Shown here piece after piece: positions 1 through 9,600 of a DNA stretch of 64,000 nt. The stretch spans positions 19,517-83,516 of the forward strand of contig PBNZ01000037.1 in the NCBI GenBank assembly GCA_002723275.1, read 5' to 3'. A program made the position numbers and the translations under genes. The stretch comes from Planctomycetaceae bacterium (GTDB lineage: Bacteria; Planctomycetota; Planctomycetia; Pirellulales; Pirellulaceae). Position 1 is the first letter of the stretch. Each line of letters begins with the position of its first letter. Below the pieces are notes generated by a model. The model did no database searches and was not told the origin of the DNA. It was given only the letters and a program-made list of their open reading frames with translations.

Positions 1-1
1 A

Positions 2-1633
2 GTTGCCTGGAACGATCCCCTTGAGGGCTACGCGAAGTACATCGACGTCGATAACTTCATTGACTACTTCATTCTGAACGACATCTCTCACAACGGCGAC
101 GGGTTACTGCTCTCAATGTGGTTGTACAACGCCGATCCAAATGGCGATGGAAAATTGCGGTTTGGTCCGATTTGGGACGCGGACCTCGGCAGTTACACGG
201 GTGATGCGGCGAATGAGCTCATGCGGCGAAAAGATCGCTTGTGGTACGGCAAGCTATTTGAAGATGCGGAATTTGCGTTGCGTTATACCGAACGTTGGCA
301 GCAATGGCGTCGGACCGTTTTAAGCGATAGCAACATCGAGCAGGTGATCGACGGTTTCTACGAGAAAATCGGTGACGATGCGGCAGTGCGGGACCGCGTC
401 CGCAATTGGCGCAGCCGTTTGGATCGGATGGGTTCCTGGCTCAAGGAACGTGCGAGCGCGATCGATCAGCTCTTCGTACCCGCCCCTGAATTCAGTCATC
501 CTGGTGGCGTGGTACCTCCGGGCTTTAAGGTGAAAGTGGGTGCCGAAAGAGGTGCCATTTTCCTGACGTTTGATGGAACGGACCCACGCGCGCCCGATGG
601 AAATCCTATTCCGACCGCGCAGAAAATTGAAAACATCATCGTACCCATTGTACCCGTCGGGGCTCCTGCCAGTATTCTCATCCCCGATGACACGGTGGAT
701 GCACAGATCGGGACGAGTTGGGTCCAGCCTGATTTCGTTGAAGGAGCAGCCGGTGAGACATGGATCTCGGGGCCGACGGGCGTCGGTTATGATCGCCGTG
801 GTCGTTTGACCGATTTAATTCAAACCGATCTCGGTGATGTCGACTATTCCGTCTATCTCAGAATTCCGTTTGACATAAGTGAACAACAACTCACTCGATT
901 ACAGTTCATCTCTCTTGAGATGCAATACGACGATGGCTTTGTGGCTTACTTGAATGGGGAAGAGATCGCACGCGTCAATGCTCCAGGCGGTATTGGCCAG
1001 CCTGTGCCCGTGGGAGTGAACTCCACTGCGACTCATCGAGTAACGATGGATGAGTTTGATCCGTTTACCTGGGTGGGGAATCGAATCAAAGAAGGTCGGA
1101 ACGTGTTAGCCATACAAGGCTTGAATTGGAAACGCACTGATTCCGATATGATCATCCGACCTCGACTCGTCGGCGTTCAAGTCGACTCGACAGCGATAAC
1201 GATCGATGAACCAACTCGGATCCTGGCGCGCACCCAAGCGGATGGGGAGTGGAGTGGACCCACTGCCGTAGAATTTTTACCGCGAATTGACGGAGACCTG
1301 AATGGTGACGGTCAGATTTCAGCTGACGATGTTGACCGACTTTGCAAAGCTATCCGAGAAAATGATTCGCAATTTGATTTGACTCGCGATGGACAATTAG
1401 ATCGGGCAGACCTCGATTTCTTGGTGATCGAGCAGCTGGGCACTACTTACGGTGACGCCAATCTCGACCGAGTGTTCAATTCCAGTGATTTGGTTCGCGT
1501 CTTTACGGCCGGTCAGTACGATGATGGAATCGAAGGCAATTCCAGTTGGGCGACGGGCGATTGGAATTGTGACGGTGAGTTCGATAGTGCCGATTTGGTG
1601 TTTGCCTTCCAGCAAGGTGGTTACACCAATTAA
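2..1633 (+). CDS. CotH-type / dockerin-like secreted protein, 5' truncated by window edge
   Basis: The frame is open from the first base, so the gene begins upstream and about 543 residues are visible; the first internal ATG (116) is not the true start. The first ~150 residues match the C-terminal part of a CotH kinase-like domain, with the acidic motif GPIWDADLGSY. Next comes a chitobiase-like stretch (FLTFDGTDPRAPDGNP), then a beta-rich segment (YDDGFVAYLNGEEIARVNAP) that recurs almost verbatim in the giant protein at 6670-11679. The C-terminus is a dockerin-like pair of EF-hand loops (DLNGDGQISADD, GDANLDRVFNSSDLV, GDWNCDGEFDSADLV) ending without a PEP-CTERM tail. CotH proteins phosphorylate spore-coat proteins in Bacillus; the role of planctomycete members is not known. 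It is likely a paralogue of the 6670 gene. Extracellular location is inferred. Confidence 0.8.
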   Translation, partial: VAWNDPLEGYAKYIDVDNFIDYFILNDISHNGDGLLLSMWLYNADPNGDGKLRFGPIWDADLGSYTGDAANELMRRKDRLWYGKLFEDAEFALRYTERWQQWRRTVLSDSNIEQVIDGFYEKIGDDAAVRDRVRNWRSRLDRMGSWLKERASAIDQLFVPAPEFSHPGGVVPPGFKVKVGAERGAIFLTFDGTDPRAPDGNPIPTAQKIENIIVPIVPVGAPASILIPDDTVDAQIGTSWVQPDFVEGAAGETWISGPTGVGYDRRGRLTDLIQTDLGDVDYSVYLRIPFDISEQQLTRLQFISLEMQYDDGFVAYLNGEEIARVNAPGGIGQPVPVGVNSTATHRVTMDEFDPFTWVGNRIKEGRNVLAIQGLNWKRTDSDMIIRPRLVGVQVDSTAITIDEPTRILARTQADGEWSGPTAVEFLPRIDGDLNGDGQISADDVDRLCKAIRENDSQFDLTRDGQLDRADLDFLVIEQLGTTYGDANLDRVFNSSDLVRVFTAGQYDDGIEGNSSWATGDWNCDGEFDSADLVFAFQQGGYTN

Positions 1634-1723
1634 ACAGAATTGGCACGAAGCGGGCAGCTTCTTGGCTCCGGTCAATTAAACTACTATACTGACCGCCGTC
1701 CCAGATAAGAGCGCAAAATAAAG

Positions 1724-4700
1724 ATGACTAGACTGTTTCATTCTTTGTCTGTTGGGCTTATTTGTTTCAGCTTTTTGGCGTTGGGCTGCTCCTCTCAGCA
1801 GTCTGAGCAACCGCAGCCCTCCACAACTGCTGTTGATGAAGCAAATGTTTCGATGCCTGCGAATGACTCTGCACCGTTAATGGATTCGCTTGATCCTGCC
1901 AAATTGGGGATCGACTTTGTGCACTTGTGGAAACCCAAGGATCGGTATGAGGCACTGATGCTCAAGACCGGCTTCACCGGAGGTGGAGTCTGTATGGGTG
2001 ACTATGATGGGGATGGCCTTTCCGACGTCGTGCTGACGCGGCCTCATGGTGGTTTGCAGTTATATCGCAACCTTGGCGACTTTCGTTTTGAGAATGTGAC
2101 CGCCAAGGCCGGTATTTCGGCCAGCGATCATTGGACAACGGGCGTTGCGATGGTCGACCTCAATCGCGATCACCAACTCGACTTGGTGGTCTGTGCCTAT
2201 GATCAGCCAAACCTCGTTTATTTGAATCAGGGTGATGGCACCTTCCAGGAAGTTGGAGAATCACTTGGGCTGAATTTTCGTGGAGCCAGCATCAAGATTG
2301 CGTGGGCGGACTATGACAACGATGGTGATCTGGACGGCTATCTGACCACAAATCGCCTCGAGCCCAAGGGAACAGTGAACGTCCGTTATTTGGGAGAGCC
2401 CGGAAATTATTCGGTAGCTCCTGAGTTCCTGGAACAGGTTGGCGTGTTGACCCTGCCAACCGGTGAGCAAAAGTTCTTCAAGGCTGGACAGTCCGACTAT
2501 CTCTTCAAAAACATGCTCGTGGAAACGGGTGAGTTGAAGTTTCAGAATGCAACAAAAGAAGCCCAGCTCGACGGATATTGGCACGGGTTGGATGTTACCT
2601 GGTGGGATGCCAATGGTGATGCTTACCCTGATCTCTATGTGGCGAACGATTTCACGGATCCAGACCAGTTCTTTATCAACAATGGCGACGGCACCTTCAC
2701 CGATGTGACCGGTCAGGCGTTACCGAGTACCCCCTGGTTTACCATGGGCGCGGCGTTTGCCGACCTGAATCGTGATGGTCGTCTCGATCTGCTGGCCACG
2801 GATATGGCAGGAACTACCCACTACCGACAAAAAATGGCGATGGGGAGCATGGACGAATTGGCTTGGTTCCTGGATTGGATGGAACCGCGGCAACACATGC
2901 GCAACGCACTCTTCCTGAATACCGGCACGGATCGATTCATGGAGGTTGCCCAGGCCGCTGGCCTCGCAAACTCGGACTGGACCTGGTCTGTCAAATTTGC
3001 GGATTTGGATAACGATGGCTTCGAAGACGCGTACATGACCAACGGGTTTACACGCGACTACCTCGATAGCGATTTCAATTTGCGACTGCAACAATCAGGC
3101 AACAAGGATTCACTGGCCTGGTATAAGGCCCCGGTCCTTGAGGAGGCAAATCTCGCCTTCCAAAATCAACAAAGCAAAGACGACCAGATTCACTTCGAAG
3201 ATGTCTCGAAAGCATGGGGTGTGTCTTCCGTTGGAATCAGTTTTGGTGCTGCCTTTGGTGACCTCGATAACGATGGCGATTTGGACTTAATCGTCAATAA
3301 CTTCGAGAAGGCACCGAGCGTCTACCGTAATCGTTGTCCCGAAACGAATCGCCGGCTGAAAATCACGCTCCGCGGCAAAGAAAGTAATTCCCAGGGATAT
3401 GGCGCCGTGGTGAAAATCGGCGATCAGATGCGATGGGTGAATCCCCATAACGGTTATTTGTCGTCCAACGATCCGTCAGTTCATTTTGGACTTGGAGATC
3501 AAGATGTCATTCCCGAGATTGAAGTTCGCTGGCCCAGTGGACAAGTTCAGACGTTGAAGGATGTGGCCACAAATCAAACGATTACGATTTCCGAAGCCGG
3601 GGCGTCGGAAACGGTTCACGTGTCGGACCAGGAAACCTTGTTTGTTCCCTTTCACGAACCCTTTCGCGAAGTCAAACACGAAGAGAAGTTGTTCGATGAT
3701 TTCGCCGTGCAGCCGTTGCTTCCCAATAAACTCTCTCAACTCGGACCAGGAATGGCCTGGGCCGACGTGAATGATGATGGTCTTATGGATCTTTATCTCG
3801 GGGGAGCAGCAGGACAGGCCGGCCAATTGCTCGTGGCCAGCGACAACGGGCAATATCTTGCACCGCAAACGGCTCCTTTCTTAGCGGACGCCGAGTCCGA
3901 GGATATGGGTTGCCTGTTTTTGGATTGTGACAGTGATGGAGACCTTGACCTGTTTGTTGTGAGCGGCGGGGTCGAGGGAACTGAAGAAGGCACAACGCTT
4001 CGAGATCGACTCTACGTCAACGACGGTTGGACCGCCGAGGGTGTGGTGAATTGGCGGCTTGCTCGCGATCAATTGCCCGATCTGCTTGACAGTGGGGGGC
4101 CCGTGGCCGCGGCCGACGTGGATCGTGATGGTGATTTGGATTTAGTCGTTGGTAGCCGCGTGTTGCCGGGACAATATCCGCTTAGCTCCCCCAGCCGACT
4201 GTTGATCAATCAAGGGGGAACCTTTGAGGATCAAACGCAAATTCGGTCACCGGCGCTGCTTGAGGCCGGAATGGTGACCTCCGCCGTCTGGAGTGACGTG
4301 AATAACGATGGCTGGTGCGATCTCGTGCTTGCCTCCGAATATGGTCCACTGAGACTTTTTCTGAATCGGGATGGCCATCTCGAAGAACAAACCGAAGCAG
4401 CCGGACTCGCGGCAGATCCGGGCTGGTGGAACGGCCTGTTGGCGACTGATCTCGATGCGGATGGTGACATTGATTTTGTCGCTACGAATTTTGGAAATAA
4501 CACGAAGTATCATCCGGATGATGAACATCCCCAATTGATCTTCTTTGCAGACTTCGACCGAAGCGGTAAGTCGGACATTGTTGAAGCCAAGGCAACGTCG
4601 GCTACTTTGTTGCCGACCCGGGGACGCAGCTGTTCCAGTAATGCGATGCCCGTCTTGCGAGATCGATTTAAGACCTACCACAGCTTTGCTTCGGCGGCGC

Positions 4701-5419
4701 TTCAGGATATTTACACTGAAGCACGACTCGAGGATGCGGTTCAACGTCGGGTGACCAACTTGAAGACGGCTGCTCTAATCAATGATGGTAACGGCCATTT
4801 TGAAATGCGCAAGCTACCCGGCTTGGCTCAAGCTGCCCCCGGATTTGGTGTCCAGGATCTGGTCGTGGGAAGGCGAGGAGCCAGTTTGTTCGTGGCCCAG
4901 AACTTCTACACCGCCCAACGCGAAACAGGGCGAATGAATGGGGGTGTGGGAGCCCTTCTCGTTCCTCAGGCAACGTCCGAAACGACGGCCGATTTTGGAG
5001 CCGTCTGGCCGGATGTGAGCGGAATCCTCGTCCCGGAAGATGCCAAATCAGTCGCAGCTGTCGACATCAATGGTGATGGTTGGCAGGATCTTGTTGTCGC
5101 CGTCAACGATGGTTCACCTCGCTGTTTTCTTCAACGACCGCCAGAGTCACCAGCTCCCCTCAGGGTGAATTTGCAGGGGCTCCCCGGTAATGCCTCAGCC
5201 GTCGGTGCCCAAATCCTCGCCGTCGAGCATGACGGTCAGCGATCCCTCCACGTTCTCATGGCGGGTGAAGGGTATCTAACGCAACGACCCCCGTACGTTT
5301 ATCTCCCTGAAATTCCGGAACGCTTGATCGTTCAGTGGCCTGATGGGCAGCGTTCGGAGCACGAGGTGAGGAGTAGCGTCACCGGATCGATGACGTTGAA
5401 GCATCCCGCCTTGCCCTAG
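1724..5419 (+). CDS. FG-GAP/VCBS and ASPIC-UnbV (CRTAC1-type) lipoprotein, 1231 aa
   Basis: The N-terminus is a lipoprotein signal with a lipobox ending FLALGCSS, so the mature protein should be lipid-anchored outside the cytoplasmic membrane. The rest is a string of calcium-loop FG-GAP/VCBS repeats (DYDGDGLSDVVLTRP, DYDNDGDLDGYLTTN, DLDNDGDLDLIVNN) forming a predicted beta-propeller. An ASPIC/UnbV segment lies near residues 530-625 (GYGAVVKIGDQMRWV to VRWPSGQVQTL). A second propeller half and a second UnbV-like end (LIVQWPDGQRSEHEV) follow. The reading frame is uninterrupted, unlike the two related loci at 53.8-63.4 kb. The family is abundant in planctomycetes and its substrates are unknown; adhesion or glycan binding is only inferred. 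The ribosome binding site before the ATG is weak. Confidence 0.88.
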   Translation: MTRLFHSLSVGLICFSFLALGCSSQQSEQPQPSTTAVDEANVSMPANDSAPLMDSLDPAKLGIDFVHLWKPKDRYEALMLKTGFTGGGVCMGDYDGDGLSDVVLTRPHGGLQLYRNLGDFRFENVTAKAGISASDHWTTGVAMVDLNRDHQLDLVVCAYDQPNLVYLNQGDGTFQEVGESLGLNFRGASIKIAWADYDNDGDLDGYLTTNRLEPKGTVNVRYLGEPGNYSVAPEFLEQVGVLTLPTGEQKFFKAGQSDYLFKNMLVETGELKFQNATKEAQLDGYWHGLDVTWWDANGDAYPDLYVANDFTDPDQFFINNGDGTFTDVTGQALPSTPWFTMGAAFADLNRDGRLDLLATDMAGTTHYRQKMAMGSMDELAWFLDWMEPRQHMRNALFLNTGTDRFMEVAQAAGLANSDWTWSVKFADLDNDGFEDAYMTNGFTRDYLDSDFNLRLQQSGNKDSLAWYKAPVLEEANLAFQNQQSKDDQIHFEDVSKAWGVSSVGISFGAAFGDLDNDGDLDLIVNNFEKAPSVYRNRCPETNRRLKITLRGKESNSQGYGAVVKIGDQMRWVNPHNGYLSSNDPSVHFGLGDQDVIPEIEVRWPSGQVQTLKDVATNQTITISEAGASETVHVSDQETLFVPFHEPFREVKHEEKLFDDFAVQPLLPNKLSQLGPGMAWADVNDDGLMDLYLGGAAGQAGQLLVASDNGQYLAPQTAPFLADAESEDMGCLFLDCDSDGDLDLFVVSGGVEGTEEGTTLRDRLYVNDGWTAEGVVNWRLARDQLPDLLDSGGPVAAADVDRDGDLDLVVGSRVLPGQYPLSSPSRLLINQGGTFEDQTQIRSPALLEAGMVTSAVWSDVNNDGWCDLVLASEYGPLRLFLNRDGHLEEQTEAAGLAADPGWWNGLLATDLDADGDIDFVATNFGNNTKYHPDDEHPQLIFFADFDRSGKSDIVEAKATSATLLPTRGRSCSSNAMPVLRDRFKTYHSFASAALQDIYTEARLEDAVQRRVTNLKTAALINDGNGHFEMRKLPGLAQAAPGFGVQDLVVGRRGASLFVAQNFYTAQRETGRMNGGVGALLVPQATSETTADFGAVWPDVSGILVPEDAKSVAAVDINGDGWQDLVVAVNDGSPRCFLQRPPESPAPLRVNLQGLPGNASAVGAQILAVEHDGQRSLHVLMAGEGYLTQRPPYVYLPEIPERLIVQWPDGQRSEHEVRSSVTGSMTLKHPALP

Positions 5420-5641
5420 TTGCTCGACTCGGCTGTTGTCTTAAGAGAACAATTCCTGTCAGTGCAATTCTGCGCAGATTCTGTCTCACCGTGGTGAATG
5501 GGCGTTCAGATATTTGTACGTCCAATTGGCCGATTCGAGATGGAAAATGAATTGTTATTTTTAGTACACGTGTCATAATTAGCCCCAGCAAAAAATGGAG
5601 TTGCTAATCCTCGACTAATACATTTTCGGAAAACGCTACTG

Positions 5642-5709
5642 AAAAACGCCAATACAAGTGTCGTGACATGACCCAGCGGTCATCGAGCGGCTTTTGTATT
5701 GGCGTTTTT
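5642..5709 (+). terminator. Long inverted repeat with T-tract (terminator or leader hairpin)
   Basis: A perfect 16-bp inverted repeat (AAAAACGCCAATACAA at 5642-5657, its complement at 5694-5709) is followed by four more T bases. The 36-nt loop contains a nested hairpin (ATGACC-cagc-GGTCAT). It lies 223 bp after the FG-GAP gene and 50 bp before the next start codon, so it could terminate the upstream transcript or act as a leader structure of the PEP-CTERM gene. It is the only clear structure in the 340-bp gap 5420-5759. Confidence 0.6.
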
Positions 5710-5759
5710 TTTTGGTCCGAGGTCAGCAGTTCTTAAATCAATTTCTCGGGAGCTTAACG

Positions 5760-6443
5760 ATGAAACGACAACTTTGTGCTTTGGCGATGGTTGCGGTCCT
5801 TGCAGGATCCACAGTTGCTGCTGACCAGTTCTACCCAATCAGCAGTGTTTCCTCTTCCACACAGGACTCTGACCTGTGGCCCGTATCCAACCTGATTCAG
5901 GGACCGGGGACTGGCTTCAACGCGGATGCACCTTACGAAAAACTTGCTGGTGGTCCTGATGGTCTGTGGGTAACGGACGCTCCTGGTGGTTATCCTTCCG
6001 ATTACATTGAAGTCGCAGGTCAGCCGGTTGTTACTTTGGATCTCGGTTCTGATACCGTCCTGAACGAAATCAGCACCTGGGGTTACTCGAGTGGTAACAG
6101 CAACGGTGTCAGTGAATTCAGCTTGAAATTCTCCACCGACGCTGAAGGTCCTGCTGGCGGTAGTGCTTCAGCAGGTCCCTTCGTGATGGCTGGCGACCCA
6201 GCCACCGGAACCAACGATGACAGCTCGCGTCAATCGTTCGACTTTGACACGATCACTGCTCGCTACGTCGAGCTGACAGTTATCGACAACTTCTTCGTCG
6301 CACCCGGTAACGGTGACGGCGGAACCGTTCCTGGTGGCGACCGAGCTGGTCTTGGTGAAGTGGCCTTCCAGGTCGTTCCCGAGCCCTCTAGCGCGATTCT
6401 TCTGCTGATCGGATGCTTACCCTTCATCCGACGTCGACGCTAG
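5760..6443 (+). CDS. PEP-CTERM protein with one discoidin-like domain, 227 aa
   Basis: The ATG at 5760 gives a typical signal peptide (MKRQLCALAMVAVLAGSTVAA); a longer frame reaches back to 5694 but would start inside the upstream hairpin. The mature part is one F5/8-type C (discoidin, galactose-binding-like) domain, from QFYPISSVSSSTQDSDLWP to ARYVELTVIDNFF. The C-terminus VVPEPSSAILLLIGCLPFIRRRR is a PEP-CTERM signal: PEP motif, membrane helix, arginine cluster. Such proteins are processed by an exosortase and usually end up in the extracellular matrix or on the surface. The same domain occurs twice in the 11850-13448 protein. A strong terminator follows at once. Ligand unknown. Confidence 0.82.
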   Translation: MKRQLCALAMVAVLAGSTVAADQFYPISSVSSSTQDSDLWPVSNLIQGPGTGFNADAPYEKLAGGPDGLWVTDAPGGYPSDYIEVAGQPVVTLDLGSDTVLNEISTWGYSSGNSNGVSEFSLKFSTDAEGPAGGSASAGPFVMAGDPATGTNDDSSRQSFDFDTITARYVELTVIDNFFVAPGNGDGGTVPGGDRAGLGEVAFQVVPEPSSAILLLIGCLPFIRRRR

Positions 6444-6466
6444 TCGATCTAGGTGAAAGTAAAAAG

Positions 6467-6497
6467 AAAAGGGCAGGCCAATTGGCTTGCCCTTTTT
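6467..6497 (+). terminator. Rho-independent terminator
   Basis: The stem AAAAGGGCAGGCC pairs with GGCTTGCCCTTTT (one G-U pair) around a short AT-containing loop and ends in a T run. It starts 24 bp after the stop of the PEP-CTERM gene. Confidence 0.85.
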
Positions 6498-6669
6498 CGT
6501 TGGCAGAATCAAAATGCATTCAAGGTCTCGCCGTTTTCTGTCGGCAGTGCTGTAGCGATCATTGCCGAGCCAAGTTGCCGGTGGTGATCTCGAAGGCATG
6601 GAACGGGACTTCCTTTGCAAAATTCAATTAGTTGGGTCTCTGAGTTTGGACCAGGACAGGAGAAACTTC

Positions 6670-9600
6670 GTGGCGACGAAACATAAGAAGACTCGGCTCG
6701 TAGGTAACGGTGAGCGTTTGGAACCTCGGGTTCTTCTAGCGGCCGATGTTTTCATAAGCGAGTTCTCCGCAAGTAACGATGCTGTTCTGAGGGATGGCGA
6801 CCGTGAATATCCCGACTGGATTGAACTCCACAATGCCGGAGATCAGTCGATCGATCTTTCCGGATGGTTTCTGACGGATAGCCAGAATGAGTTAAGCAAA
6901 TGGACTTTCCCGGCGGGCAATATTGATGCCGGTGGCTTCATCACGGTTTTCGCTTCGGGCAAGGACACCGAAGATAAAGATGGGAATCTGCATACGAACT
7001 TTCGGCTGTCTCGGTCCGGTGAATACCTGGGACTGGTTCAGCCTGACGCCGTGACGATCAAGTCAGAGTTTTCGCCTGCTTATCCGGATCAACTCACGGA
7101 TATTTCTTACGGCGTGCGAATGGACGCCAATTCGATTCTAGAGCGTGATGTTTACGGCTTCTTCACAACCCCGACCCCAGGCGCCCGCAATGCATCGGTG
7201 TTTGATTTAGGGCCGAGGATTTCAGATGTTGAGCACTCGCCGGCCGAACCTTTGGTCAGTGAACCGTTGTTAGTCACGGCGAAAATAGATAAGACCTTCA
7301 ACGATGTCGCATCGGTTGAAATGGCCTATCGCGTGATGTACTCCGACGAAGTTCGTGTGACCATGACCGACGATGGGCAGGGTGTCGACGAAACTGCTGA
7401 AGACGGTATCTACTCGGCTCAGATTCCCGCGGGAATCGCCGACGAAGGCAAAATGATTCGCTATTACGTCACTGCGAACGACAATCAGTCTAACGCGATG
7501 CGAGCACCGCGCATTACGGATACGACGGGCACCGATCGATCGCCCGAGTATTTTGGGACGATCGCCCAGGATCCCTCGATCGATACCAATCTTTCGGTCT
7601 TTCACTGGTTTGCGGAAAGAACCTCGCGAGCAAAAAGTCGGTCCGGTAGTCGAGTCTCGGTTTACTATCAGGGTGAGTTCTACGACAACGTGTTTGCACG
7701 GGCTCGTGGTGGCGCAACCAATGGAGCATCTCAGAAATTTAATTTCAATGATAATCAGCCGCTGTACGTCAATGAGACGCTTGGGCGGGTCGCCGAAATT
7801 AATATGAACGCCCGAGGAGGCGACACAACGTATGTGCGACAGCCGATGGCATTTCAAACCTATACCTTGGCCGGTAATGAATCGTCAGAATCGTTTCTTG
7901 TTTTAATGCGAGACAATGGAACGTCGGATCGCGTCGGTGTTCTCATTGAACAGGTTGATGAAGACTATTTGGAACGACATGGGTTGGATCCAAATGGCGC
8001 GTTGTACAAGTTCGTGCAACGGTCGAATTTGAATCCGGTGTTTTCAGATATTATCACCGGTATTGAGAAGAAAACTCGATTGGATGAAGGTCTTGACGAT
8101 ATTAATGAGGTCGTCAAGGGTCTCAAGTTATCGACGCAGGAAGCGCGAGGTTCCACGGTATTTGATCTCTTTAATGTGGCTCAGTTGCTCAACTACCTTG
8201 CCTTGCGTTCGATTACGCTGGATGCCGATGACGTTCGCAAGAACTTCTATCTTTATCGCGATACAGACGGAACAGGACAGTGGTCCATCTTCCCGTGGGA
8301 TAAGGATTGGACATTTGGAATCACGGGAGATGGCGGGCAATTCTTGGAGCATCCTTTCTTTGCGGACGAGGCGCATCGTAAGGACAATGCATTGCAGTGG
8401 AACCGACTCTATGACGCGGTCTTTAATGATCCTGTGCTGCAGTCGATGTATTTGCGACGGCTGAGAACCGTGATGGATGAAGTGTTACAACCGCGAGGTA
8501 CCACCAACGGAATCCTTGAACAGTTAGCGGAAGAAATCGCAGATTCGGCGAAGGGAGATATCTCTGGAAATATCTCGACGATTACCTCCTATCTTCGCGG
8601 TCGTCGAGACACGCTCTACAACGATCATGTCGTTGACCCCGGCGATACGGGAAAGATTCAAGACCTGGTTTCTGAATTCACCGAAGGTCAGTTCTTCATC
8701 CCGACCAATAATGACCTCGGACAAACCTGGACGGAAGTCGCAGACCCGGCAAACATCGCCGAGTGGCAGACTGGCACGACCGGACTTGGATTCGGCTCTC
8801 GCTTCTCTGAGTTAGTTAATACCGAAGCGATTCCGTTACAGAGCTGTGCTACTTGTACTTCGATTTATCTGCGCGTTCCGTTTGATGTCGAAGATGCCGA
8901 CGCGATCAAAAGAATGACGTTGCAGATGAAATACGACGATGGATTCATCGCCTATCTCAACGGAACCGAAATCGCTCGTGCAGGTGTCCGCGGCGACATT
9001 TCCTTCGACATGGATTCCAGAAGTCATCGAAATAGCGAAGCACTCAAGTTCCAGAATTTCCTCGTTTCTGAGCATGCAGATGCCCTGCGAGATGGACGTA
9101 ACGTTCTCGCAATTCAAGTCGTCAATTCAAGCCCGACGAGCAACGATATGTTGGTGCTACCGAAGCTCGTTGATGGTGTGATCAGCAGCACGGCTGCCGC
9201 GGGGATTCCATTAGCTCAGGTGGGGAATCCAGCCATTTCATTCGGAGCGGTTGATCACGATCCGGCAGGTGGACAAGATCAGGAATACATCGAACTTCGA
9301 AACGAGAATGATACGGCAGTAGATGTGTCCGGTTGGCGCATTAAGGGTGGTGTTGAGCACAATTTCCCTGCTGGAACGGTGATCCCCGCAGGTCGTTCGC
9401 TCTACCTCAGCCCCAATGTTCCCGCCTTCATGAGTCGCAGCGAAGGCCCCACGGGTGGACAGAGGCTCTTTGTACAAGGCACCTACAATGGCAGGCTGTC
9501 GAATTTTGGGGAAACGTTGACACTCATCGCGCGGGATGGAACCGAGATGGATTCGTATACGACTCCCGTCTCCGCATCCGATGTGCAGAACTTCCTGCGT

